Below, one piece after another: positions 16,009-22,312 of a stretch of 23,049 nt of DNA (the stretch's first letter is position 1; every line of letters begins with the position of its first letter). This stretch comes from Nitrospira sp. GTDB lineage: Bacteria > Nitrospirota > Nitrospiria > Nitrospirales > Nitrospiraceae. The notes below the pieces were generated by a model. It did no database searches, was not told the DNA's origin, and saw only the letters and a list, made by a program, of their open reading frames with translations. The stretch spans positions 3,396 to 26,444 of the forward strand of contig JABMDG010000023.1 in assembly GCA_015904045.1 (NCBI GenBank). Reading direction: 5' to 3'. Both the position numbers and the translations under genes were made by a program.

Positions 16009-16010
16009 GA
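15615..16010 (+). CDS. Stand-alone allophanate hydrolase C-terminal (AH_C) domain protein, copy 2
   Basis: This is a 131-residue duplicate of the protein at 14282-14677, with the same length, the same ATGA overlap with the upstream hydrolase, and only about a dozen substitutions, mostly conservative (for example AYLAHHPQ at the end in place of AYLAQDSR). All AH_C blocks are kept ([30 protein letters not shown]), so the protein is expected to fold. Translation may depend on coupling to the truncated hydrolase upstream, whose start is doubtful. The gene converges with the heparinase fragment, whose stop lies 24 bases away. The level of divergence says the duplication is old enough to have accumulated changes under constraint. 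Confidence 0.8.
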   Translation: MSQSDVLLAVNGTLMRGLKLNPNMVAAKATFVRETKTEAAYRLWTINDDHPAMLRVTDGTGVKVAVEVWSVPPAGLAGILLNEPPGLCIGKVRLEDGSIVLGVLGEQALVEGHREITKYGGWRAYLAHHPQ

Positions 16011-16034
16011 GGAAGCGGCCTCTCTCCCTGTTCC

Positions 16035-16747
16035 CTACTGCCGACCCGGCATCTTCCTGATCCGATAACTCAGGCCAAACGGAGCTTCTTGCGAACAGGA
16101 AAAAACAATCACATGATTCTCATGTTTCACGCCGAACTCCGGGAAATACCACCCCTGTTCCAACCTCGTATCGGCCGGCCCTAATACATCGACCATCGCA
16201 ACGGTATGGCCGCTCTGAGCCTTGATCGCAATACAGGCCCCCATCCGGATGATATGGAAGTCTGGATGGATATGAAGGTAACTGTCCATGCGATGCATGC
16301 CGCTGCCCTGCAGCGTATCTTTGATGACCCAGCTGCCTTGCCCATCATAGACGATGTGTCTCTTATGGATCGGCTTGCCTCTCAATTTCGCATACCCGTT
16401 GTGCGCTCCCTCGAATAGTACTGTTCCATCTGGATTCTTCCTCAAGAACGCCGGGAGCGGCTTCGCCCGGCGCGCCACGCGGAACACCTCCCACATTTCC
16501 GACTGTTCTTTCCCATCGACAACAACCGTGTTATGCGCGCGCGTGCTCCGAGCATAGGCTCGCTCCTCGCTCAGTTGATAGTCAAAGACACCGCTGTCGA
16601 CAATGACGCGTCGCCCGCCGATCACCAGTTCAAAGCTAAGGGTATCGCAATGAGCATGACCCGGTTGATAGTCGGGGCCGATGGCTCCGCAGTCGATGAC
16701 GATCATGTCCTCCCCGTTGCGGCAGACGTAATACCCGCTCCCCGGCC
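16035..16747 (-). pseudogene. Heparinase II/III-like protein, C-terminal fragment only
   Basis: Reading the minus strand from the junction at about 16747, the frame encodes GSGYYVCRNGEDMIVIDCG, then GPDYQPGHAHCDTLSFEL with the conserved His region, VIVDSGVFDYQ and a beta-rich C-terminus ending at 16035. This is the heparinase II/III-like domain found in bacterial polysaccharide lyases of about 600-700 residues. Only about 237 residues remain; the N-terminal alpha-toroid half and the start are missing. Upstream of 16747 the DNA switches abruptly to TlpA-like sequence. A frame stays open to an ATG at 16787 inside the TlpA DNA, but that start is accidental. The enzyme should be non-functional unless the catalytic half is encoded elsewhere. 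Confidence 0.78.
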
Positions 16748-17226
16748 AGTCCGCCCTTGATATATTCCTGGACGACGCCCTTCTCATCGATGAACACGCT
16801 CACCGGCAATCCAACGATGCCGAACTGATTCGCCACTTTGTTCTCCCGATCCATCAAGACGGGAAACGTATGGCCGTGCTGTTTGATGTGTTCACGGACT
16901 TTCGCATCGTCTTCCAGTTCGTTGATCGCCAGCACGACAAACCCTTTATCCCGAAGTCTCTCGTAGGTGGCTTGCATCGCCGGCATCTCCGTCGTGCAGG
17001 GTTTGCACCAGGTAGCCCAGAAATTCACCAGGACGACCTTGCCCCGATACTGGCTGAGGCTCTGACTCTTGCCCTCCAGATCGACCAGGCGGAAATCCTC
17101 GGCCGGGGTGCCGACCGCCGGCACACGCGAGCCCATGGCCCAAACCACGCCACCGCTGACGATCAACGCCAGGCTCATGGCCATTAGGCCCCATCGTGTC
17201 GCACGGTTGATTGATTGATTCTTCAT
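16636..17226 (-). pseudogene. TlpA-like membrane-anchored thioredoxin, 3'-truncated and fused to out-of-frame heparinase DNA
   Basis: The start is the ATG at 17224-17226 behind ATGGAGGTAGCG. Residues 1-32 are a signal anchor. The TlpA/ResA-type domain follows, with the redox pair C74-K-P-C77 (NFWATWCKPCTTEMPAM), HGHTFPVLMD and the cis-proline loop GLPVSVF. The native sequence ends at about residue 160 (VVQEYIKGGL), exactly where the intact paralogue at 19977-20534 continues for another 25 residues. The frame then reads about 36 foreign residues from heparinase DNA to a stop at 16636. All redox residues remain, but the C-terminal helix is replaced, so function is uncertain. It follows the beta-barrel gene by 30 bases, as in the intact copy. 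Confidence 0.75.
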
Positions 17227-17256
17227 CGCTACCTCCATCTCCGTTGCGGCGAGTTC

Positions 17257-18381
17257 TTATGAACCAGCCCCTGTCAGTTGGAACGAGCGCGTGAACCCGA
17301 AGATGTAGCTGGTCCCCTGCGCTAAATTATTATTGGAGTCCCGCTCGATCGGCAGTTGCGCATAAAAATAGGCCGAGCTCATCTTTGTGAGTGGCGTGTC
17401 GATCAATTCCCCCACATTCACTTGAAACCCCGGGGAAAAGGCGAAGTAGGTCGAGCCGGTATTGGGAACGCTGCGGTTCAAGATCATTGGATCGAGCACG
17501 ATCGGATCGCCTGGGAAACCGGGGTCAGTCGGCCTGGCAGATCGTTCCAGCGAGGCGCTCATGTTGTCATGCACCAAGTACCGCCAGGTAAATTGGCCGG
17601 TCAGCACCAACCAGGGCGCGCTTGCAAGCGGAATCCCGTTGGCCCCGAGATTGAGATTGTATTCGTCGCCGAACTGGTACCCGTCGTTATTCCGAAACGT
17701 ATGGCGATAGCTACCGTAGAAGAACTGATTGAGCCGATGAGGGATCAGTTCGTAGGTTTGATAGAGCGATCCAATCAGTCCCACCTGTCCCCGGCCTAGC
17801 TGCCCTGGCGCCTCCATGATGTGGCCTGCCGCATCTTGGGCTTCCGTACTGCCCGTCGGCACCTGCACGCCGAATCCCGCAACGATCATATGCCGTAACG
17901 TCGGCAGAATGTTGTATTTCCCCGTGAACGTCACATCACCGACCCCAGTGTCCTTAAACGGGACAAGTTCCCCCCTGCCGCCATTTTCCTCCCCCAAGCC
18001 ATCAATATGCTTGTGCGTCCGCCACAGATAAGGAATCGTCACCTGGATACCCAATCGATCCGTGATGCCGTAGTTCAGATCAAATGTGGCCGTCTGCGTA
18101 ATGGTCCGGATCTCCCGGTGGTGGTCCAAGATCATTCGCTGATCGTGTTGATCGATCGCGGGGATCACGCCGGTGGTCCCATCCAGCAGCCGCATGGGCG
18201 TGTAATTGTAGATCGTGTTGAACGTCAGCAGGCCTGCTTGCGGCACCTGTTGCTGCGATCCGATGACGACGAAGCACGTGACCGCCCCACAGGACGCCTG
18301 GGCCGTCTGGCCCGTAAACCACGAAGAAGCGATGCTTGCAACACCTAGGATGAATCCAAGAATGAACCGTTTCCCTGCCAT
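17257..18381 (-). CDS. Predicted outer-membrane beta-barrel protein with N-terminal Cys pair, copy A
   Basis: The 374-residue product has a signal peptide (residues 1-29, cleavage after AQA). The mature protein begins with C31-G-A-V-T-C36[11 protein letters not shown], a segment kept in all three copies in the window. The rest is alternating hydrophobic and polar, rich in Tyr, Gly and Asn (FDLNYGITDRLGIQVTIPYL, VGDVTFTGKYN, AYFYAQLPIERDSNNN), as in transporter-like porins of the phenol-degradation MetA-type family. It ends FGFTRSFQL plus a short tail. I do not recognise a specific function. It lies between a small His/Cys protein gene and a TlpA-like thioredoxin gene on the same strand. The invariant Cys pair could be a metal site or a substrate of that thioredoxin. 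About 88 percent identical to copy B by eye. Confidence 0.75.
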   Translation of the reverse strand: MAGKRFILGFILGVASIASSWFTGQTAQASCGAVTCFVVIGSQQQVPQAGLLTFNTIYNYTPMRLLDGTTGVIPAIDQHDQRMILDHHREIRTITQTATFDLNYGITDRLGIQVTIPYLWRTHKHIDGLGEENGGRGELVPFKDTGVGDVTFTGKYNILPTLRHMIVAGFGVQVPTGSTEAQDAAGHIMEAPGQLGRGQVGLIGSLYQTYELIPHRLNQFFYGSYRHTFRNNDGYQFGDEYNLNLGANGIPLASAPWLVLTGQFTWRYLVHDNMSASLERSARPTDPGFPGDPIVLDPMILNRSVPNTGSTYFAFSPGFQVNVGELIDTPLTKMSSAYFYAQLPIERDSNNNLAQGTSYIFGFTRSFQLTGAGS

Positions 18382-18499
18382 GATGATTCGAGGCCTTTCT
18401 CTCTAAGCTATCAGGCCCATCCCCGCAATCCTCACGACCCTCTTTGAGAGTCGCCTGGGGAACGGAGCTGGGGTCCTATTGGATCGATACGCGAAGAAA

Positions 18500-18805
18500 T
18501 TAGAGAGAGAAAGACGGAGGAGCGCGGCTGGGAGCAATCCGGCACGGCTCAACTGAAGGATTTGTAGAATAGGGAAGAGCGACGAGGGCCACCGAACTGC
18601 GTTCGGTCGGGATCAGGACTGTTTCACTATCGAGCACCGTCCCAGCGGCGCACATCCAGGAACAGAGCAGGGTCCCGTGGGTGGCTGCCTGATGATGCGC
18701 ATGGTGCCCGGCGTGTTCGACGGATTGCGCCTGCGCGAGTCCGCCGACGGACAGCACACAGAGCACAAGGAGGATGGACAGGGATTTAAGCACGCCGCGA
18801 TTCAT
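18500..18805 (-). CDS. Small exported His-rich protein with C-x-W-x-C motif, copy A
   Basis: I choose the ATG at 18803-18805, which begins a clean signal peptide ([22 protein letters not shown]); the frame is open further upstream without a ribosome site. The 101-residue product then has a His cluster [15 protein letters not shown] followed by [10 protein letters not shown], and a hydrophobic middle that may be a second membrane segment (SSVALVAL). It ends with the Ser/Pro-rich [10 protein letters not shown]. The His cluster next to a Cys pair suggests metal binding in the periplasm; this is inference. Two relatives occur in the window (19648-19956, 21809-22114). The beta-barrel gene follows after about 118 bases, and secA is divergent upstream. 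No family name is recognised with confidence. Confidence 0.68.
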   Translation of the reverse strand: MNRGVLKSLSILLVLCVLSVGGLAQAQSVEHAGHHAHHQAATHGTLLCSWMCAAGTVLDSETVLIPTERSSVALVALPYSTNPSVEPCRIAPSRAPPSFSL

Positions 18806-18926
18806 CACAACACGTCCATACTTAATACTCACACTGGAATGGTAATGGACACCGGCAAAGCGTGTCAAGCCGTCCACACCGGTGGAGGACCCCCGCTAAA
18901 TTATAGGATTCATCGGAGAGATGCTG

Positions 18927-18932
18927 TATACT
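18927..18932 (+). promoter_or_regulatory. Probable secA promoter -10 box (duplicated copy)
   Basis: TATACT at 18927-18932 lies in a block (TTATAGGATTCAT, then TGTATACTGCG) that is preserved upstream of both secA sequences despite divergence around it. This suggests a functional promoter element before duplication. Confidence 0.4.
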
Positions 18933-18982
18933 GCGCCGATTACTTTTTGAACCATCGCAGCTCGTTACACACGGCACTATAT

Positions 18983-19636
18983 ATGCTTACGCAATTCCTC
19001 AACCTGGTTTTCGGCAGCAAAAACGACCGCGAAATCAAGGCACTCCTTCCGATTGTCGAACACATCAATAGCCTGGAATCCGGCCTGGCCCCCCTCTCCA
19101 ACGAAGCCCTCGCAGACAAGACCCAGGAATTCAAGAAGCGCATCGAGGCCGGGGCGACCCTCGACGAGATCCTCCCGGAAGCCTTTGCCGTCTGCCGGGA
19201 GATGTCCCGCCGCGTGCTCAACATGCGGCATTTCGATGTGCAGCTGATCGGCGGCATGATCCTGAACAAAGGCCGCATCGCGGAAATGAAAACGGGCGAA
19301 GGGAAAACCCTCGTTGCGACGCTGCCGGTCTACTTAAATGCCCTGGAAGGCAAGGGCGCCCATCTTCGGCGTGTAGTTGTAAATGAGGTTCACGGTCAGC
19401 AGTCCCTTCATCGGCACCTGCTGCTGAGACCCGATGACCACAAAACAGCTGACCGAGCCGCAGGACGCATCCGCAGGGAGTGGTCCGACGAACGCCGTCG
19501 CCACGGCGAACACACAAAGAGATACCCCCAAGCGGGGTGGCAGTTTCTTAGCCATCGCAAATGGTCTTTCCCGTCTTACGACGTGAGAACGCGCACCCGG
19601 GCCCACACAGGCATTCCCGAGTTTGCAACTATATGA
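18983..19636 (+). pseudogene. secA: SecA N-terminal fragment (5' duplicate of secA), fused to antisense beta-barrel gene DNA
   Basis: From the ATG at 18983 the frame reads [20 protein letters not shown] and continues colinear with secA at 22313 through the nucleotide-binding P-loop [14 protein letters not shown] and NALEGKGAH. At about 19365 the homology stops and the sequence becomes the reverse complement of a beta-barrel gene; the frame runs on as about 90 unrelated residues to a stop at 19636. Only about 127 of the roughly 900 SecA residues are present, without the DEVD box, so it cannot work as the Sec translocase motor. The frame is open to 18677 upstream, but that part lies opposite the small protein gene. 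Identity to the other copy is about 90 percent. Confidence 0.88.
19366..19555 (-). pseudogene. Beta-barrel protein gene fragment (N-terminal 63 residues only)
   Basis: From the ATG at 19553-19555 the minus strand encodes a signal peptide ([22 protein letters not shown]) and then [18 protein letters not shown] and [13 protein letters not shown]. This is the N-terminus of the same family as the proteins at 17257-18381 and 20565-21689, though more diverged from them. The gene is cut at about 19366, where the DNA becomes secA on the opposite strand; the frame closes at 19334. The small protein gene at 19648-19956 lies upstream on the same strand, so this was once a further copy of the small protein plus barrel module. 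Confidence 0.82.
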
Positions 19637-19647
19637 ACGAGTGATTG

Positions 19648-19956
19648 TTAGAGAGAGAGAACCGGGGGACCGCGGGCGAAAAGATCAGAAGAAAACAGAA
19701 GGACGATCGGGTCGGCAGAGATATCCCCTGATGGGCCGACCAACTGTAGTACCGAGGCGAGACTGACGGACGAAGCTTCAACCCCTTGCCCCGACGCGCA
19801 GAACCAGGCGCAGATTCCGCTGGCATGCGTTCCGGCATCATGATGGGCACCGTGGTGCTCAGCATGGGCCACGCTGGGCGCAGCCATAAACCCGTTCGTC
19901 AGAACGAGGCAGACCAGCAGAGCCCACACGAGACGGGGTCGTTTCACAAGAGACAT
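19648..19956 (-). CDS. Small exported His-rich protein with C-x-W-x-C motif, diverged copy
   Basis: The 102-residue product has a signal peptide (LVWALLVCLVLTNGFMAAPSVAHA), then AEHHGAHHDAGTHASG and ICAWFCASG, which match the His cluster and C-x-W-x-C of the copies at 18500 and 21809. The rest is less similar, but it ends with the same kind of Pro/Ser/Leu tail (RGPPVLSL). It begins 20 bases after the stop of the TlpA-like gene on the same strand and is followed by the broken beta-barrel gene, so it probably belongs to the same transcript. The conservation of only the His and Cys positions between diverged copies is the best hint that they are the functional residues. Function unknown. Confidence 0.68.
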   Translation of the reverse strand: MSLVKRPRLVWALLVCLVLTNGFMAAPSVAHAEHHGAHHDAGTHASGICAWFCASGQGVEASSVSLASVLQLVGPSGDISADPIVLLFSSDLFARGPPVLSL

Positions 19957-19976
19957 CGTATCTGCTCGTTCACGTA

Positions 19977-20534
19977 TTAATGAAGCGACGCCGCTTTCAT
20001 CGGCTCTTGTTTCTGAATGCGCGCCACCGCATCGAGAATCTTCTGCTCGGTCAGAAGTCCGCCCTTGATGTATTCCTGGACGACGCCCTTCTCATCAATG
20101 AACACGCTCACCGGCAATCCAAAGACGCCGAACTGATTCGCCACCTTATTATCCCGATCCATCAAGACCGGGAACGTGTGGCCGTGCTGTTTGATGTGTT
20201 CACGGACTTTCGCATCGTCTTCCAATTCGTTGATCGCCAGCACGACAAACCCTTTGTCTCGAAGCTTGTCGTAGGTGGCCTGCATTGCGGGCATCTCCGT
20301 CGTGCAGGGTTTGCACCAGGTGGCCCAGAAGTTCACCAGTACGACCTTGCCACGATACTGGCTGAGGCTCTGCTGCTTGCCCTCTAGATCGATCAAGCGA
20401 AAATCCTCGGGAATGGAGCCGACCACCGGAACCCGCGACCCCATGCTCCATGCGAGACCACCGCTGACGGCCACCGCAAGGATGGCCACGAGCAATGCCC
20501 CCACCATTTGGCTATAGTTTATCTTTCTACTCAT
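19977..20534 (-). CDS. TlpA/ResA-like membrane-anchored thioredoxin, intact copy
   Basis: The start is the ATG at 20532-20534 behind TGGAGGCAGCA, four codons inside the longest frame. The 185-residue product has an N-terminal anchor (residues 8-30) and a periplasmic TlpA-type thioredoxin domain: EDFRLIDLEGK, NFWATWCKPCTTEMPAM with C74 and C77, INELEDDAKVREHIKQHGH, and the cis-Pro141 loop GLPVSVF. Such proteins reduce specific disulfides in the periplasm, for example in cytochrome c maturation or copper-site assembly. The constant neighbours here are the beta-barrel and His/Cys proteins, both exported and both carrying Cys pairs, so they are plausible clients (inferred). It follows the barrel gene by 30 bases. 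The other copy at 16636-17226 lacks its C-terminus. Confidence 0.88.
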   Translation of the reverse strand: MSRKINYSQMVGALLVAILAVAVSGGLAWSMGSRVPVVGSIPEDFRLIDLEGKQQSLSQYRGKVVLVNFWATWCKPCTTEMPAMQATYDKLRDKGFVVLAINELEDDAKVREHIKQHGHTFPVLMDRDNKVANQFGVFGLPVSVFIDEKGVVQEYIKGGLLTEQKILDAVARIQKQEPMKAASLH

Positions 20535-20564
20535 TGCTGCCTCCACATCCGTCGCTCACTGCTT

Positions 20565-21689
20565 TTATGAACCAGCCTGCGCCAACTGGAACGATCGGGT
20601 AAACCCGAAGATATAGCTCGTCCCCTGCGCAAGGTTGTTGTTGGAATCTCGCTCAATCGGAAGCTGCGCATAAAAATAGGCCGACGTCATCTTCGTCAAC
20701 GGCGTATCGATCAATTCCCCCACATTCACCTGAAAACCGGGTGAAAAAGCGAAATACGTCGAACCAGTATTGGGAATACTTCGGTTTAGAATCGCGGGAT
20801 CAATGGAGATCGGCTCACCGGGAAAAACGGGATCACCCGGCCTGGCAGACCGCTCCAACGACGCACTCATATTGTCATGGACCATGTACCGCCAATGGAA
20901 TTGACCGATCAGCACCAGCCAGGACGCGCTTGTGAGCGGAACACCGCTGGCGCCGAGATTTAAACTATATTCGTCTCCGAATTGGTAGCCATCGTTATTT
21001 CGGAATGTGTGGCGGTAGCTGCCATAGAAAAATTGACTCAGACGCTGCGGGATCAATTCGTAGCTTTGATAGAGCGACCCAATTAACCCCACCTGCCCCT
21101 TGCCCAGTTGGCCTGGCGCCTCCATGACGTGGCCTGCTTCATCTCTAGCGCTCGTGCTACCGGTCGGCACTTGCACTCCGAATCCCGCGACAACCGTGCC
21201 TCTTAGCATGGGCAAAATGTTGTATTTCCCCGTGAAGGTCACATCACCAACCCCGGTGTCTTTAAATGGGACAAGGTCCCCCCTGCCGCCATTTTCCTCT
21301 CCCAGCCCATCGATATGCTTATGTGTCCGCCACAAATAAGGAATCGTCACCTGGATGCCCAAGCGATCGGTGATGCCGTAATTCAGATCGAACGTGACCG
21401 TTTGCGTGATACTTCTGATTTCCCGGTGGTGGTCCAGGATCATTCGCTGGTCGTGTTGATCGATTGCGGGAATCACGCCGGTGGTCCCGTCCAACAGACG
21501 CATCGGGGTGTAATTGTAAATCGTGTTGAACGTGAGCAGGCCCGCTTGCGGCACCTGTTGCTGCGAACCGACGACGACAAAGCATGTCACCGCTCCGCAG
21601 GCTGCGTAGGCCGTCTGGACATGAAACCATGAAAAAGAGACGCTGGCTGCACCGAGAATGAATCCGAGGATGAACCGTTTCCCTGCCAT
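20565..21689 (-). CDS. Predicted outer-membrane beta-barrel protein with N-terminal Cys pair, copy B
   Basis: This 374-residue paralogue of the protein at 17257-18381 is the same length and aligns without gaps by eye. The signal peptide ends near residue 29 (TAYA), followed by ACGAVTCFVVVGSQQQVP with both Cys kept. Differences are scattered and mostly conservative (for example NILPMLRGTVVAGFG against NILPTLRHMIVAGFG), which fits a gene still under selection. The barrel-like pattern continues to the final FGFTRSFQL. It lies in the minus-strand order small protein, barrel, TlpA-like. A ribosome site is weak (AAAGGCC far from the ATG), and the same upstream sequence is present before copy A. Substrate unknown; a porin-like role in uptake or efflux is a guess. 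Confidence 0.75.
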   Translation of the reverse strand: MAGKRFILGFILGAASVSFSWFHVQTAYAACGAVTCFVVVGSQQQVPQAGLLTFNTIYNYTPMRLLDGTTGVIPAIDQHDQRMILDHHREIRSITQTVTFDLNYGITDRLGIQVTIPYLWRTHKHIDGLGEENGGRGDLVPFKDTGVGDVTFTGKYNILPMLRGTVVAGFGVQVPTGSTSARDEAGHVMEAPGQLGKGQVGLIGSLYQSYELIPQRLSQFFYGSYRHTFRNNDGYQFGDEYSLNLGASGVPLTSASWLVLIGQFHWRYMVHDNMSASLERSARPGDPVFPGEPISIDPAILNRSIPNTGSTYFAFSPGFQVNVGELIDTPLTKMTSAYFYAQLPIERDSNNNLAQGTSYIFGFTRSFQLAQAGS

Positions 21690-21808
21690 GAAGATACGAG
21701 GCCTTTCTCTCTAAGCTATGAGTCCCATCCCCGCTATCCTCACGACCCTCTGTGCGAGTCGCCTAGGAAACGGAAGCTGGGTCCTAATTGAATCGATACG
21801 CGAAGAAA

Positions 21809-22114
21809 CTAGAGAGAGAAAGACGGAGGGGCGCGGCTGGGAGCGATCCGGCAGGGCTCAACTGAAGGACTTGCAGGAAGGAAAAGCGAAACGAGTGCCA
21901 CCGAACTGCGTTCGGTCGGAATCAGAACTGTCGCACTGTCGAGTACGGTCCCCGCGGCACACATCCAGGAGCACAGCAGGGTGCCGTGGGTGGCAGTTTG
22001 ATGCTGGGCATGGTGTCCGGCATGCTCGGCCGCTTGGGCCTGAGCCAGACCGCCGACGGACAACACACACAGCACCAACACAATTGAGATGAATGTACGG
22101 GCTGGGTGGTTCAT
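21809..22114 (-). CDS. Small exported His-rich protein with C-x-W-x-C motif, copy B
   Basis: The ATG at 22112-22114 opens a signal peptide ([21 protein letters not shown]); the frame upstream to 22174 lacks signal-like sequence. The 101-residue product is the close relative of the protein at 18500-18805: EHAGHHAQHQTATHG, then [25 protein letters not shown] and the same final [10 protein letters not shown]. The N-terminal ten residues and a stretch near residue 80 are the most variable. It is the first gene of the minus-strand module, divergent from secA with about 200 bases between the starts. Periplasmic or membrane-associated metal binding is inferred from the His/Cys content only. Confidence 0.7.
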   Translation of the reverse strand: MNHPARTFISIVLVLCVLSVGGLAQAQAAEHAGHHAQHQTATHGTLLCSWMCAAGTVLDSATVLIPTERSSVALVSLFLPASPSVEPCRIAPSRAPPSFSL

Positions 22115-22241
22115 CGGTAGACGACCAGACAAATGTCTAAACGTACTAACATAAATAGTAGTGGACCCCCGCAAGACCTGTCAAGCCGGTGGTTTGACCT
22201 CCACGCCTCCGCTAATTATAGGATTCATGGAACAGATTGTG

Positions 22242-22247
22242 TATACT
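22242..22247 (+). promoter_or_regulatory. Probable secA promoter -10 box
   Basis: TATACT at 22242-22247 sits in the block (TTATAGGATTCAT, then TGTATACTGCG) shared with the duplicated secA upstream region at 18900-18935. No clear -35 is seen at 17 bases. It lies about 70 bases before the secA ATG. Confidence 0.4.
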
Positions 22248-22312
22248 GCGTCGGTTAGTTTCTGAACCATCGAAGCGTTACGACACAACACAACCATTAA
22301 AGTTGCGGTGAT

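Larger units (their letters stand above)
16748..19365. repeat. Segmental duplication of about 2.6 kb, copy A (TlpA part, barrel, small protein, secA 5' end)
   Basis: This block corresponds in the same orientation to 20056-22695. The left edge falls inside the TlpA-like gene (shared sequence begins AGTCCGCCC) and the right edge inside secA (ends GCGCCCATCT). Outside these points the two loci have nothing in common. The junctions join it to a heparinase fragment and to a beta-barrel gene fragment. Confidence 0.85.

Noticed and set aside
18677..18982. N-terminal extension of the secA fragment.
   Set aside because: This part lies opposite the small His/Cys protein gene, and SecA similarity begins exactly at the ATG at 18983, as in the intact copy.
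14989..19365. Insertion sequence or transposon as the cause of the duplications.
   Set aside because: No transposase or integrase frame, terminal inverted repeats or obvious target-site duplication was seen at the breakpoints.
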